Below, in pieces: positions 1 to 9,429 of a DNA stretch of 64,000 nucleotides (position 1 is the stretch's first letter; each line of letters begins with the position of its first letter). The stretch covers positions 496,001 to 560,000 of the forward strand of contig CANMCE010000001.1 of NCBI GenBank assembly GCA_947496235.1, given 5' to 3'. The notes beneath the pieces were generated by a model. That model made no database searches and was not told the DNA's origin. It was given only the letters and a program-made list of their open reading frames with translations. The translations under genes and the position numbers were made by a program. The DNA is from an uncultured Glaciecola sp. GTDB lineage: Bacteria > Pseudomonadota > Gammaproteobacteria > Enterobacterales > Alteromonadaceae.

Positions 1-177
1 ATTTTTGGATTCGCCATTGGTGTGTGGATAATTATTATTCGTACATGGGGAAATTATCCTGATGCTGTGGCCTTTTCAGTGGTGTTGATGAATATGGCGG
101 TGCCTTTAATTGACTATTACACCAAACCTCGCACCTATGGACATAAGTTGAAAGCCAAATCGATGTCGGAGAAATAA
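1..177 (+). CDS. rnfD: RnfD, C-terminal 58 residues (gene cut by window start)
   Basis: The window opens inside this gene. The readable end contains a hydrophobic helix, then [14 protein letters not shown] and the motif [15 protein letters not shown], which is the conserved C terminus of RnfD/RsxD. RnfD is an integral membrane subunit of the Rnf ion-translocating ferredoxin:NAD+ oxidoreductase, and in the family it carries a covalent FMN; that site lies outside the window. The stop codon is at 175-177, six bases before rnfG, so the genes are one operon (rnfABCDGE order). Confidence 0.93.
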   Translation: MFGFAIGVWIIIIRTWGNYPDAVAFSVVLMNMAVPLIDYYTKPRTYGHKLKAKSMSEK

Positions 178-183
178 CAGCTG

Positions 184-846
184 ATGTTAAAGTTTATTAG
201 CAAAAATGCGGGAATTTTAGGACTCTTTGCCATTATCACTACCGGCTTGATTGCGCTTACTTATTGGCAAACTAAAGACCGTATTTATCAAGCCCAGCAA
301 ACGCAATTACTCAGCATTTTAAATCAACTGGTACCTGAGGAAAGTCATGATAATGCGCTACACACTGACTGCATTATTATTCCAGCAAATCCTTTACTTG
401 GTGATCGAACCCAACGCGCTTACCGGGCACGGCTAGAACAACAAAACCAAGCGATAATTATTGAAACCACTGCACCAGATGGTTACAGCGGTGATATTCA
501 AATAGTAGTAGCCGTCGATACTCAAGAAACCGTGCTTGGTGCGCGAGTATTAAAGCACAAAGAAACGCCTGGGCTTGGCGATAAAATTGATACGCGAGTA
601 AGCGATTGGATTTACGGATTTGCAGAGGTAGTCTATAACGAAGAAGTCAGTAACCGCTGGAAAGTTAAAAAAGATGGCGGTCAGTTTGATCAATTTACTG
701 GTGCTACTATTACTCCAAGAGCTGTAGTCAGAGCCATCGCTAATGCAGCCGCTTACGTAAATCAACATCAAGATCAGTTGTATACTGTACCCGCTAATTG
801 CGAAGCTCCTGTAGAAAATGCGGAGGCCACCGATGAACGAATTTAA
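184..846 (+). CDS. rnfG: RnfG, FMN-carrying subunit of the Rnf electron transport complex
   Basis: This is a 220-residue protein with one N-terminal membrane helix (about residues 8-28) and a periplasmic FMN-binding domain. The flavinylation motif FTGATIT lies at residues 171-177, so Thr175 is the predicted phosphoester-linked FMN site. The upstream GLGDKIDTR stretch (residues 130-138) is also typical of RnfG/RsxG. It works with RnfD and RnfE in passing electrons through the Rnf/Rsx complex, which in enteric bacteria also helps re-reduce SoxR. The gene follows rnfD by six bases, and its end overlaps the rnfE start by 14 bp, so the two are probably translationally coupled. Confidence 0.95.
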   Translation: MLKFISKNAGILGLFAIITTGLIALTYWQTKDRIYQAQQTQLLSILNQLVPEESHDNALHTDCIIIPANPLLGDRTQRAYRARLEQQNQAIIIETTAPDGYSGDIQIVVAVDTQETVLGARVLKHKETPGLGDKIDTRVSDWIYGFAEVVYNEEVSNRWKVKKDGGQFDQFTGATITPRAVVRAIANAAAYVNQHQDQLYTVPANCEAPVENAEATDERI

Positions 847-1528
847 AAACCTATTTGTTCAAGGCATTTGGAAAAACAACCCCGCCATTGTTCAGCTATT
901 AGGTTTGTGTCCACTGTTAGCTGTCACCGGCACTGTGATAAATGGTTTAGGCCTTGGCTTAGCCACCACTATGGTATTACTGGGATCAAATATAACTGTA
1001 TCTCTTGTTCGAAATTGGGTTCCCAATGAAATTCGAATCCCTATTTTTGTTATGGTCATTGCCTGTTTTGTGACCGTGATCGAATTATTGATGAATGCTT
1101 ATACCTACGAGCTTTATCTAACCCTAGGCATTTTCATCCCTTTAATTGTTACTAACTGCGCCATTATTGGAAGAGCTGAGGCTTATGCATCAAAGAATCC
1201 AATCAAGTTTGCCGCGTTTGACGGATTAATGATGGGTTTCGGCTTTACTATTATCTTGGTCATTCTTGGCGGCATGCGAGAAGTCTTAGGCCAAGGTACC
1301 TTGTTCTCTGGCGCTGAATTACTCTTTGGAGCTTGGGCAGAAAATCTAACCCTGACCTTATATACCTCTGATGCCAAATTCCTTTTGGCTATTTTACCTC
1401 CGGGTGCTTTTTTAGGTATGGGACTTTTAATAGCCGCGAAAAATGCCATTGATACTGCCATTGCTGCACGCCAACAACAAACAGAAAAAGTAGTAGCTCG
1501 CGCCAGAGTGACTGGAACAGATTTATGA
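833..1528 (+). CDS. rnfE: RnfE, integral membrane subunit of the Rnf complex
   Basis: The 231-residue multi-helix membrane protein begins [16 protein letters not shown] and contains [11 protein letters not shown] and the GRAEAYA and LPPGAF motifs conserved in RnfE/RsxE of the NqrDE/RnfAE family. I chose ATG 833 over an in-frame ATG at 818 because the protein then starts where RsxE homologues do and the ATG overlaps the end of rnfG. The stop TGA (1526-1528) overlaps the ATG of nth at 1525, the usual rnf-nth arrangement of gammaproteobacteria. Confidence 0.95.
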   Translation: MNEFKNLFVQGIWKNNPAIVQLLGLCPLLAVTGTVINGLGLGLATTMVLLGSNITVSLVRNWVPNEIRIPIFVMVIACFVTVIELLMNAYTYELYLTLGIFIPLIVTNCAIIGRAEAYASKNPIKFAAFDGLMMGFGFTIILVILGGMREVLGQGTLFSGAELLFGAWAENLTLTLYTSDAKFLLAILPPGAFLGMGLLIAAKNAIDTAIAARQQQTEKVVARARVTGTDL

Positions 1529-2157
1529 ATAAACAAAAACGCCTAGAAATTCTTACTAGGCTAAGAGATAACAATCCAAACCCGACCACAGAATTAAACT
1601 TTTCCTCTCCGTTCGAATTATTGATTGCCGTGATCTTATCGGCACAAGCAACTGATGTGGGCGTAAACAAAGCCACAGATAAGTTGTTTCCTGTGGCGAA
1701 TACCCCTGAAGCTATTTACGCTTTGGGTTTAGAAGGTTTAAAAGACTATATCAAAACCATAGGTTTGTTTAATTCTAAAGCCAAAAACGTACTTGAGACC
1801 TGTCGTATTTTAATGACCCAATATAACTCCCAAGTACCCGAGGATCGTGCTGCACTTGAAGCCCTTCCCGGCGTTGGCAGAAAAACCGCAAACGTGGTAC
1901 TCAATACCGCTTTTGGCTGGCCAACAATTGCGGTAGACACCCATATATTTCGGGTTAGCAATCGCACTAAATTCGCCATGGGTAAAAACGTTGATCAGGT
2001 AGAACAGAAACTACTAAAAGTAGTGCCAGCTGAATTTAAAGTAGATGTTCATCACTGGCTTATCCTGCATGGCCGGTATACTTGTGTCGCGCGCAAACCT
2101 CGCTGTGGTTCTTGTATTATTGAAGATTTGTGTGAGTTTAAGGATAAGACTGATTAA
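1525..2157 (+). CDS. nth: Endonuclease III, DNA glycosylase/AP lyase
   Basis: The 210-residue protein removes oxidised pyrimidines and nicks abasic sites in base excision repair. It has the helix-hairpin-helix LPGVGRKTA with catalytic Lys120 and the GPD-type Asp138 in [11 protein letters not shown]. The C-terminal 4Fe-4S cluster ligands are Cys187, Cys194, Cys197 and Cys203 (C-X6-C-X2-C-X5-C). Length and residue positions match E. coli Nth. It is the last gene of the rnf operon, with an ATGA overlap with rnfE. A diverged copy of its 3' end is visible about 2.4 kb downstream (see 4480-4538). Confidence 0.97.
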   Translation: MNKQKRLEILTRLRDNNPNPTTELNFSSPFELLIAVILSAQATDVGVNKATDKLFPVANTPEAIYALGLEGLKDYIKTIGLFNSKAKNVLETCRILMTQYNSQVPEDRAALEALPGVGRKTANVVLNTAFGWPTIAVDTHIFRVSNRTKFAMGKNVDQVEQKLLKVVPAEFKVDVHHWLILHGRYTCVARKPRCGSCIIEDLCEFKDKTD

Positions 2158-2249
2158 ATCGATGCAATCCAGTGAGCTTTTCGATATTCGTTTGGTGAGC
2201 ACTTATTTTGCTTTTTTAGGCGTCAATTATTTTACGCGCCCTATCGAAA

Positions 2250-4376
2250 TTAGCGTTGCTCAAAAATTAACTTAGAATTTGATTGTTTAAACACGCTATC
2301 CATGAATTTTTGAATCGTTGACTCAAATTCAGGGTGGTTTCTCACGCCGTTGTATACCGGTGAATTGGGTAACAAAGGATATATCCCGCTATCATCAACG
2401 GATAAATAATTAAGGTGTTTAGTAAAGCTTTCAAAGCGTTGTTCAGCACTCTGTTGTTCGGTTAAATACCAGAACGTTTGACAATCAAAACTCATTTTGG
2501 CGATTAAATTAGTACTGCATTTAAGGCCATACAGTTGAATAACATTTGGTAGTAAGCCATTGACAAGATCACTTTTATTTCCTTGTTGTTTAAGTATGCT
2601 TAAATACAGGATGGAACTATTAGGATCAACAAGCATCGCTTTTTCGACTGATTCAACTGTCGGATGCGTTATCTCATACTTTTCAATAAATAACTGCGAG
2701 TTACCATTGAGCAATGCGAGGTAAATAATCAAATCTGTTCGCTGATTATCTTCAAGTACTTGTTGCAGTTTGTTTTCTTGCGCCTGTGTCAATCGGCCAT
2801 AATCCCTCAATTGCAATAACAATAATGCGTTGGTACGTTCAAAATCCCACTGTGTTGCATTATTGCTTAGGTTTTTCTGCATTAAGGTCAGCGCGTCATT
2901 AATTCGATCTAAGTAGATCATCAATGTCGTTTCAAGCGCTCGCAAATCTCCGTCGAGTTCCCCTTTGTAGTTAACTAACAAGCGCAAACTTTTCTCAAAA
3001 TCATGCTCGGCAGTAAAATAAACATTAAGTTGAGCGACTAGCAAAGATTTTGTACCTTGGAATTCCACTTCCATATCGTTGAGTATAGCTTTAGCCTCAG
3101 CTAAACGCCCTTGTACTACTAGCAGGTCAATTAGGTTTAGATAGTTAATTACACTTTGAGGGTTGGTTCGAAGCACGGCATAGCGTTGTTCTATGGACTG
3201 TTCGATATCATCAATTATTAGTAGGTAAAAATTTTGGATTAACGGGTCATTTGGAGCTAATTCATAGGCACGTTTACTTAATGTAAAATAAGCTTTAGGT
3301 TGGTACTTTGTAGCGGAGAAGACTGCCAGCGCGAGATATTTCAGCGCAAACTCAGGTGCCGTCTGTAGCTCCCAAAATAGTCTTTCATATTCTGAATCAA
3401 TTGTATTGTAATCAATTCCACCGTATTTTGCAGCCAACGTATAGGTTAGAAATAACTGGGCCTTAGCAAGATAAAACTGCTCATCCACCTCAATGGCCTG
3501 TTTGAGCAGCTCGACAGATCGTTGTAATGACTTCGATGTGCGCTGATAGGACAACTCCCTCCCCTCGATAAACAATTCATAGGCCTTGGGGTTCATAGTC
3601 ATGCCAGCTTCGTATTCTATTTGTTCGGGTAATAGGTTCAGCTTGAGAGCTTGAGTAATAGCAAAGGTCAATTCATCCTGTAGCGTGAAAATACTGTCTA
3701 GCTTACGGTCATACGTCTGTGACCAGACATGCGCACCACTTGCCACTTCAATCAACTGCGCAGAAATACGCACCTTTTCTTTATCTTTTCGCACGCTGCC
3801 TTCAAGTACATAGTTTACATTCAGTGTACGACCTATTTCCCGAATGTCGGTGTTGCTGTTTCTAAAATTAAACGATGAGGTGCGAGAAATCACGACTAAC
3901 TGCTCTAAACGGGCTAATGAATTAAGAATTTCTTCGGCAATGCCATCGCCAAAATAGCCTTGCGACTTATCCGGGCTCATATCCTCAAACGGCAATACGG
4001 CAATGGAGCGTTCCAAACTATCATCGACATTTGGGAGGAAAAGCTTTTCATAGGCAATAAAACCTAAAGCTAATACCAAGGCTGCAATCAATATATAGTT
4101 AATTTTACTGCCATTCTGCTCGCGAATAGACTCGTTGACTTCCACCTCATGGGTGCGTTTGAGCCCGTCAGGAGTGAGTTCATATGCCCATGCAAAAATA
4201 CATACAAATGGAAAAGCAATCGCCAGAATAACTGTAGTAATAGTGCTAAATAGAATAGGTAGGTGTAACGACGGAGTCACTACTGCAATAATTTGCAAAA
4301 TAATCCAGCAGGTTACTAAATAGACACTAGCAACTTTAAACACGTTGCGTCTTTTTAACTCAGTAAAAAATGTCAT
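2250..4376 (-). CDS. Membrane protein with TolB/FlgO-like domain and TPR-rich C terminus
   Basis: This is a 708-residue protein. The N terminus (MTFFTELKRRNVFKVA) leads into two membrane helices (about residues 13-62) and a third at about 92-110. A TolB/FlgO-type domain follows, with RSIAVLPFEDMSPD, GDGIAEEILNSLARL and VLEGSVRKDKEKVRISAQLIE (the last split between two conserved blocks). From about residue 265 the protein is helical and TPR-like. This architecture is common in marine gammaproteobacteria and is often labelled adenylate-cyclase-like, but no cyclase catalytic domain and no CadC DNA-binding domain are visible. Its function is unknown; a membrane-anchored scaffold or sensor is inference. 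It converges on nth and appears to be a later insertion, because an nth 3'-end relic lies upstream of its start. Confidence 0.7.
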   Translation of the reverse strand: MTFFTELKRRNVFKVASVYLVTCWIILQIIAVVTPSLHLPILFSTITTVILAIAFPFVCIFAWAYELTPDGLKRTHEVEVNESIREQNGSKINYILIAALVLALGFIAYEKLFLPNVDDSLERSIAVLPFEDMSPDKSQGYFGDGIAEEILNSLARLEQLVVISRTSSFNFRNSNTDIREIGRTLNVNYVLEGSVRKDKEKVRISAQLIEVASGAHVWSQTYDRKLDSIFTLQDELTFAITQALKLNLLPEQIEYEAGMTMNPKAYELFIEGRELSYQRTSKSLQRSVELLKQAIEVDEQFYLAKAQLFLTYTLAAKYGGIDYNTIDSEYERLFWELQTAPEFALKYLALAVFSATKYQPKAYFTLSKRAYELAPNDPLIQNFYLLIIDDIEQSIEQRYAVLRTNPQSVINYLNLIDLLVVQGRLAEAKAILNDMEVEFQGTKSLLVAQLNVYFTAEHDFEKSLRLLVNYKGELDGDLRALETTLMIYLDRINDALTLMQKNLSNNATQWDFERTNALLLLQLRDYGRLTQAQENKLQQVLEDNQRTDLIIYLALLNGNSQLFIEKYEITHPTVESVEKAMLVDPNSSILYLSILKQQGNKSDLVNGLLPNVIQLYGLKCSTNLIAKMSFDCQTFWYLTEQQSAEQRFESFTKHLNYLSVDDSGIYPLLPNSPVYNGVRNHPEFESTIQKFMDSVFKQSNSKLIFEQR

Positions 4377-4479
4377 GCGTCCTGCTCATTATTTTTAAAA
4401 CATTAACCATACTGGAATAACCCGAGCCGTTCAAATTTTATACCGATTGGGTTACCAATTATAAAGTGTGTTCAGTGGG

Positions 4480-4538
4480 CCTGCTGCGGCTCATGCATAA
4501 TTGAGGACTTGTGTGAGTTTAAAGAGAAGACCGATTAA
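4480..4538 (+). pseudogene. Relic copy of the nth 3' end
   Basis: Bases 4480-4538 align nearly base for base with the last codons of nth (about 2099-2157). Shared blocks include TTGTGTGAGTTTAA and GAAGA.CGATTAA at the same spacing. Most differences look like third-position changes plus one small indel and frame loss. The copy lies on the same strand as nth, on the far side of the TolB/TPR gene. It is probably the scar of an allelic recombination that brought in the intervening gene. Confidence 0.7.
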
Positions 4539-4542
4539 TCAT

Positions 4543-5682
4543 TTACCGTTTAAAATAAGCATCCACGGTTTTTCTAACTAAATCGCTAACGTCTAAACTG
4601 GTATCGTTGCACATCAAAGCTACTGCGAACTTATGTTGCGGATATCTAGCATAAAAAGTTGAAGTTCCCAACCAACCTCCAGAGTGACTAAAGGATGTGA
4701 CCCCATCCTTTTGCTGAATAAACTGACCATTAGCATATAAGCTATCGCCGGCCTTATGAAGGCTATTCGGTTGATTTATCAATGTCATCAATTCATTAGG
4801 TTCAATACCCACCTTAGGATGATAAAAGTTGCTATCCCACTTCCTCAAATCATCAAGATTAGTATGCAATCCACCGTCTCCCACCCAAAACAAATTGGTC
4901 ATATCGTTTACGTAACGACCTGATTTATCTTTTGTGTAACCGCTCGCCCTATTCTTTACAATTTCCACCGGATCATCACTAAAAAAGGTATTAGTCATAT
5001 CTAATGGTTCAAAAATCTTTTCTTGAGCATACATGCGAAGACTTTTACCTGACACTTCCTCTACAAGCATTGACAGTAAAAAATAGGCGAGATTGCTGTA
5101 TTCGAACTTTTGATTCGGACTATGTCTTAAAGGAACGTTTTTTACGACATTATAAAATTCATCAATGGTCAAATAATCTTCATTGCCTAAACGAAACTCG
5201 CCTCCAGCAGCAGACTTTAATTCAATACGATCGTTAGATTTATCGCCTTCATATGGTCCAGCTATAAGATCATAATCACCCATGCCGCTATAGTGCCCAA
5301 GCATTGAACGAATGGTGACTGTACCTGAATATTCTCTAAGGTCTGTTAAGTAGGATCGAATATCATTGTCTAAATCTATTTTTCCTTCTTCTGCTAATAA
5401 AAGCACAGCTAAAGCGGTAAACTGTTTAGATACAGATGCCATTCTATGAACTTGCTTTCCATCTAATGGCACATTTAACTCTAAATTAGCCAAGCCATAG
5501 CCTTTCTTATGTATAAAGCGACCATCTTCGATGAGTCCAACTGAGCAACCAGGAGAATTATTAGGATCAATGGCGCTAAAAATGTTATCGATATCGGTAC
5601 TTAGGGACTGCGCATGCACTTGAGGCACTAGAAACACAAATACTAAAAGGAAGAATCTATAAATAGTCATGTTGTTGTCCAT
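4543..5682 (-). CDS. Secreted serine hydrolase, beta-lactamase class C family
   Basis: The 379-residue protein has an N-terminal signal peptide (hydrophobic residues 7-24, cleavage near VHAQS). The SxxK motif is S83-V-S-K86, the YxN motif is Y195-S-N197, and a C-terminal HSGGW block (SHSGGWLGT) replaces the KTG box, as in the D-aminopeptidase/esterase side of this family. The substrate cannot be read from sequence; peptidase, esterase or PBP-like activity are all possible, and true beta-lactamase activity is unlikely to be its main role. A second in-frame ATG at codon 5 could be the real start. Confidence 0.8.
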   Translation of the reverse strand: MDNNMTIYRFFLLVFVFLVPQVHAQSLSTDIDNIFSAIDPNNSPGCSVGLIEDGRFIHKKGYGLANLELNVPLDGKQVHRMASVSKQFTALAVLLLAEEGKIDLDNDIRSYLTDLREYSGTVTIRSMLGHYSGMGDYDLIAGPYEGDKSNDRIELKSAAGGEFRLGNEDYLTIDEFYNVVKNVPLRHSPNQKFEYSNLAYFLLSMLVEEVSGKSLRMYAQEKIFEPLDMTNTFFSDDPVEIVKNRASGYTKDKSGRYVNDMTNLFWVGDGGLHTNLDDLRKWDSNFYHPKVGIEPNELMTLINQPNSLHKAGDSLYANGQFIQQKDGVTSFSHSGGWLGTSTFYARYPQHKFAVALMCNDTSLDVSDLVRKTVDAYFKR

Positions 5683-5806
5683 CGTTTAATAATAAGATTA
5701 CAACGCTAACACAAAATAATTTTGCTTATTACTTGTAATAATTTCACAAAACTCAACACTTTGTATATTCTACTGAAAATTTTTAAATGCCAATGCGAAC
5801 ATTCAT

Positions 5807-7729
5807 ATGTTGCCAGTCCTTCGAATTTTATTAATCGAACAAGAACCTACTGTACTGCAAGCACTCTCTTCAAATCTTGCAAAAACAATTCCCAACTTTG
5901 AAAGGGAAGACGTTCAAATAGATATTATTGATTGCCTAGAGCTGCCGCAAGCACTGGAGCATGTCACTGAGGATGGAGATATTCAAGCAGTTGTGCTCAG
6001 TTGGGATGTGCACAATAAAAGTGGAGAGCGAATCTACAGCAATTTCATCTCGCAGTTAAAACAGATTCGTCATGAATTACCTGTGTACGTTATCGGTGAT
6101 GACACCAAAGGACTAGAAATCGTTAACGAGTCTGAAGAGATCGAATCCTTTTTCTTTAAAGACGATGTTATCTCTGATCCAGAAGCTATTTTAGGTTATT
6201 TATTTAACGACTTTGATGACAGAGCTGAAACTCCATTTTGGACCGCGTATCGAAGTTATGTGGGAGAAGCCAACGATTCATGGCATACACCTGGCCATAG
6301 CGGCGGCTCTAGTTTTAGAAACTCACCTTATATTAAAGATTTTTATCAATTTTATGGCCGCAATGTATTTGTCGGGGACCTATCAGTATCAGTGGATTCC
6401 TTAGGCTCCCTATCTGACAGCACAAATACTATCGGTCGAGCTCAAGAATCCGCGGCGGCCACCTTTGAGGTTAAGCGCACCTACTTTGTAACCAACGGGT
6501 CTTCTACCTCCAATAAAATCATTTTACAAACCTTACTTCGTAAGGGTGATAAGGTAATAGTAGACCGTAATTGCCATAAATCTGTGCACTATGGAATTTT
6601 GCAGTCAGCCAGCTTTCCCATTTATCTATCGAGTATTTTAAATCCGAAATATGGCATATTTGCGCCGCCTTCGTTGGCCGATATCAAGGTTTCCATTGAA
6701 CAAAATACTGATGCGAAATTACTGGTGCTTACAGGTTGTACTTACGATGGTCTGCTCAGCGATTTAAAACAGGTGGTCGATATCGCGCACCAACATGGCA
6801 TAAAAGTATTTATCGACGAAGCATGGTTTGCTTATTCGCTGTTTCACCCTAGTTTACGCTATTATTCTGCCATTCATGCTGGTGCTGACTATGTAACGCA
6901 TTCAGCGCATAAGGTAGTGTCCGCATTTTCCCAAGCATCTTATATTCATATCAACGATCCGGATTTTGATGCGGATTTTTTCCGAGAAATTTACAGCATC
7001 TACGCCAGCACATCGCCTAAGTATCAGCTAATCGCATCATTGGATGTGTGCCAGAAACAATTGGAAATGGAAGGCTACAAGCTGCTCAATGCCTTGTTGA
7101 ATCATGTGCAGGAATTTAAGCAACAGATGGCCTCACTCAGGCATATCAAAGTACTGGATAAGCAAGATTTTATGAGTATATTCCCGCATTTTAGCGGTGA
7201 TAATATGGGTCATGACCCATTAAAAATTCTCATCGACATCAGTGAACTCCCCTACTCACTTAAAGATATTCATAAATTTTTGTTAGACGAAATTGGATTA
7301 GAAATTGAAAAGTATACCCACAGCACCATCTTGGTATTGTTGACCTTAGGGGGTACGCGCTCAAAGATTATTCGTTTATATAATGCTTTGAAAAAGCTTG
7401 ATAGCGGCAAAGTTAAATTATCTAAATCAACGCGTAAAGCACGTTTGCCTGAGAATTTACCGGCTATTGATTTGGCATGCATTCCAAGCGATGCTTTTTA
7501 TGGCGAGCGGGAATCAGTGCCGATCAGCAATAGCAATAATCGCATTTGTGCAGGATTAGTTACGCCATATCCGCCTGGCATTCCGCTCTTGGTGCCTGGG
7601 CAGCATATTACTCAAGATCATATCGACTATCTCAAAGAACTGGCTGGTCAAGGGTTAACCATTCAAGGCAGTTTCGATGGTGAGATTTATGTGCTTAAAG
7701 ATAATCAGGAATCACTGACGCCTCAGTGA
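5807..7729 (+). CDS. PLP-dependent ornithine/lysine/arginine decarboxylase
   Basis: The 640-residue protein has the three-part layout of class I (prokaryotic fold III-unrelated) basic amino acid decarboxylases: a receiver-like N-terminal wing domain (about residues 1-130), a PLP-binding core with TPGHSGG and HSAHKVVSAFSQ, where Lys369 is the predicted Schiff-base lysine, and a C-terminal domain with VTPYPPGIPLLVPG. It decarboxylates Orn, Lys or Arg to a polyamine or its precursor, but the substrate cannot be assigned by eye. It is shorter than E. coli LdcC/CadA (about 710-715). It is not next to an antiporter gene, which argues against an acid-resistance system. The convergent GNAT looks like a polyamine acetyltransferase. 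Confidence 0.88.
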   Translation: MLPVLRILLIEQEPTVLQALSSNLAKTIPNFEREDVQIDIIDCLELPQALEHVTEDGDIQAVVLSWDVHNKSGERIYSNFISQLKQIRHELPVYVIGDDTKGLEIVNESEEIESFFFKDDVISDPEAILGYLFNDFDDRAETPFWTAYRSYVGEANDSWHTPGHSGGSSFRNSPYIKDFYQFYGRNVFVGDLSVSVDSLGSLSDSTNTIGRAQESAAATFEVKRTYFVTNGSSTSNKIILQTLLRKGDKVIVDRNCHKSVHYGILQSASFPIYLSSILNPKYGIFAPPSLADIKVSIEQNTDAKLLVLTGCTYDGLLSDLKQVVDIAHQHGIKVFIDEAWFAYSLFHPSLRYYSAIHAGADYVTHSAHKVVSAFSQASYIHINDPDFDADFFREIYSIYASTSPKYQLIASLDVCQKQLEMEGYKLLNALLNHVQEFKQQMASLRHIKVLDKQDFMSIFPHFSGDNMGHDPLKILIDISELPYSLKDIHKFLLDEIGLEIEKYTHSTILVLLTLGGTRSKIIRLYNALKKLDSGKVKLSKSTRKARLPENLPAIDLACIPSDAFYGERESVPISNSNNRICAGLVTPYPPGIPLLVPGQHITQDHIDYLKELAGQGLTIQGSFDGEIYVLKDNQESLTPQ

Positions 7730-7732
7730 TTC
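7709..7732 (+). terminator. Hairpin at the decarboxylase stop codon
   Basis: A perfect 10-bp stem (GAATCACTGA paired with TCAGTGATTC) with a 4-base loop overlaps the stop codon at 7727-7729. The downstream T-run is weak (TCTGTTT), so termination is likely but not certain. Confidence 0.5.
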
Positions 7733-7763
7733 TGTTTCAAGTACTGATGATAAACGTTTATTG

Positions 7764-8246
7764 TTAGCCTTTAGCAAAGCTAGTTAAGGCATCCCCTGCG
7801 AGCTGATAGCCAATCCATTCACTTTTAGGCACAGCGCCTATGCTTTCATAAAAATCAATTGCTGGGGTATTCCAATCTAGTACTGACCACTCAAAACGCC
7901 CACAGCCTTTCTCTACCGCAATTTTAGCCAGCTGCTTAAGCAATGCTTTACCAGCCCCTGAGCCTCTATACTCTGGGGAAACATAAAGATCTTCTAAATA
8001 AAGGCCATGTTTACCTTGCCAAGTCGAGTAATTGTGAAAATAAATTGCAAAACCAACAGGTGTTGAGCCTGATTCACAAATTAACGCAAAAACCGTGGAA
8101 TTTTCACTGAATACAGCTTCTTGAATCATATCTTCAGTAGCTTCCACTTGGTCTTCTGCTTTTTCAAAAATCGCCAACTCTTTTATAAAATGTAAAATGG
8201 TCCCAGTGTCATCGATGACGGCATCTCTTATGGTGATGTTTTCCAT
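7764..8246 (-). CDS. GNAT N-acetyltransferase, spermidine/spermine acetyltransferase-like
   Basis: This is a 160-residue single-domain GNAT protein. The acetyl-CoA pyrophosphate-binding loop is RGSGAGKAL, preceded by YLEDLYVSPEYR and followed by the WNTPAIDFYESIGA helix typical of the SSAT-like (diamine acetyltransferase) branch. It transfers acetyl from acetyl-CoA to an amine, probably a polyamine or small amine. The gene converges on the amino-acid decarboxylase, which fits a shared polyamine role, though that link is inference. Confidence 0.82.
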   Translation of the reverse strand: MENITIRDAVIDDTGTILHFIKELAIFEKAEDQVEATEDMIQEAVFSENSTVFALICESGSTPVGFAIYFHNYSTWQGKHGLYLEDLYVSPEYRGSGAGKALLKQLAKIAVEKGCGRFEWSVLDWNTPAIDFYESIGAVPKSEWIGYQLAGDALTSFAKG

Positions 8247-8436
8247 GCAATAATCCTGTTTTAAATGCTATGCAAATGGCGCTTTTTTTATAGAGATGGG
8301 CACTTTACGCTAACCTTTTGCTTTTGTCAGCTGTTTGCAAGTTAACTGAACAAAAAGTAAATCTTTTCAGTCATATTAGAGTAATAAAAGGTTACTATTG
8401 TGAGTTCTACATTAAATGTTTTAGCAAGGAAACTAA

Positions 8437-9429
8437 ATGCGTTTTACCTTTTTCTTATCTCTGTTTTTTCTGCATTTTTCGTCTCAAGCGTTTGACATTA
8501 TCGCCCACAGAGGAGCCTCTGGATTTTTGCCTGAACACACTAGAGAGGCTGCGGTTCTAGCCTATATGCAAGGAGCTGATTATATTGAACAAGATATAGT
8601 CGCCACCAAAGACAAAAAGCTAATTGTATTACACGATATCCATTTAGAGCGGGTTACCAATGTAGAAACCATGTATCCGACACGACATAGAGAGGATGGT
8701 CGCTATTACGCGGCTGATTTTACTCTTGATGAGCTGAAAACCTTATTGGTACATGAACGAGAAGATGAAAATGGCGAACAAGTTTTCAGTAATCGTTATA
8801 AAGGTAAAAGTGCTTTTCGCATTGCTACCTTTGAAGAACATATAGAGATGATTTTTGAACTAAATCGGCTATTCAACAAAAATGTAGGGCTATATCCAGA
8901 AATAAAATCACCTGAGTTTCACTTGGCAGAAGGTATTGATATTACGGCGCTAGTCATGCAAACGCTGAACAAATTTGAGCTCAATAGTAGTTCAGACAAC
9001 ATCTATGTTCAGTGCTTTTATCCTCCGACACTTGATCGAATTCGTACCGAATTTAAAAGCCAAATAAAATTAGTACAATTGATTGCTGAAAACTCATGGG
9101 CTGAATCATCAACTGATTATGATGCGTTAAAATCATCTCAAGGCTTAAAAAAGGTAGCTGAATATGCTGACGCCATTGGTCCTTGGATCCCGCAAATTCT
9201 TACCCCAGAGTTTGCGGCAACTGAATTATTAGTAGAAGCAAAAACACTGGGATTAAAAATTCATCCTTACACCTTTAGAGAAGATGCTCCCGCTTACCCA
9301 ATTGAGCCTTCGGTATTATTCAAGACTCTTTTATCAGTAGGCATAGATGGCATTTTTACCGATCAAGTTTTGCCCTATATGCTTGAACTAAAAGAGGCCT
9401 TAGAAAGTTCCGCAGAAGTGAATCATTAA
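8437..9429 (+). CDS. glpQ: Glycerophosphodiester phosphodiesterase, periplasmic GlpQ type
   Basis: The 330-residue protein has a signal peptide (residues 1-18) and starts its mature domain with FDIIAHRGASGFLPEHT, whose HRG and the following Glu are the catalytic signature of the GDPD family. GADYIEQDIVATKD and LIVLHDIHLERVT supply the metal-binding Glu/Asp and His. It hydrolyses glycerophosphodiesters to glycerol 3-phosphate and an alcohol. The length and the inserted block near residues 110-130 match GlpQ rather than the shorter cytosolic UgpQ. It has no glpT neighbour. ATG 8437 was chosen because it follows AAGGAAAC and begins the signal peptide. Confidence 0.9.
   Translation: MRFTFFLSLFFLHFSSQAFDIIAHRGASGFLPEHTREAAVLAYMQGADYIEQDIVATKDKKLIVLHDIHLERVTNVETMYPTRHREDGRYYAADFTLDELKTLLVHEREDENGEQVFSNRYKGKSAFRIATFEEHIEMIFELNRLFNKNVGLYPEIKSPEFHLAEGIDITALVMQTLNKFELNSSSDNIYVQCFYPPTLDRIRTEFKSQIKLVQLIAENSWAESSTDYDALKSSQGLKKVAEYADAIGPWIPQILTPEFAATELLVEAKTLGLKIHPYTFREDAPAYPIEPSVLFKTLLSVGIDGIFTDQVLPYMLELKEALESSAEVNH

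Noticed and set aside
2250-4376. Adenylate cyclase
   Set aside because: No cyclase catalytic domain is visible; only the TolB/FlgO-like domain and TPR-like helices.
4543-5682. Antibiotic-resistance beta-lactamase
   Set aside because: It lacks the KTG box, having HSG instead, and resembles chromosomal serine hydrolases of the broader family.
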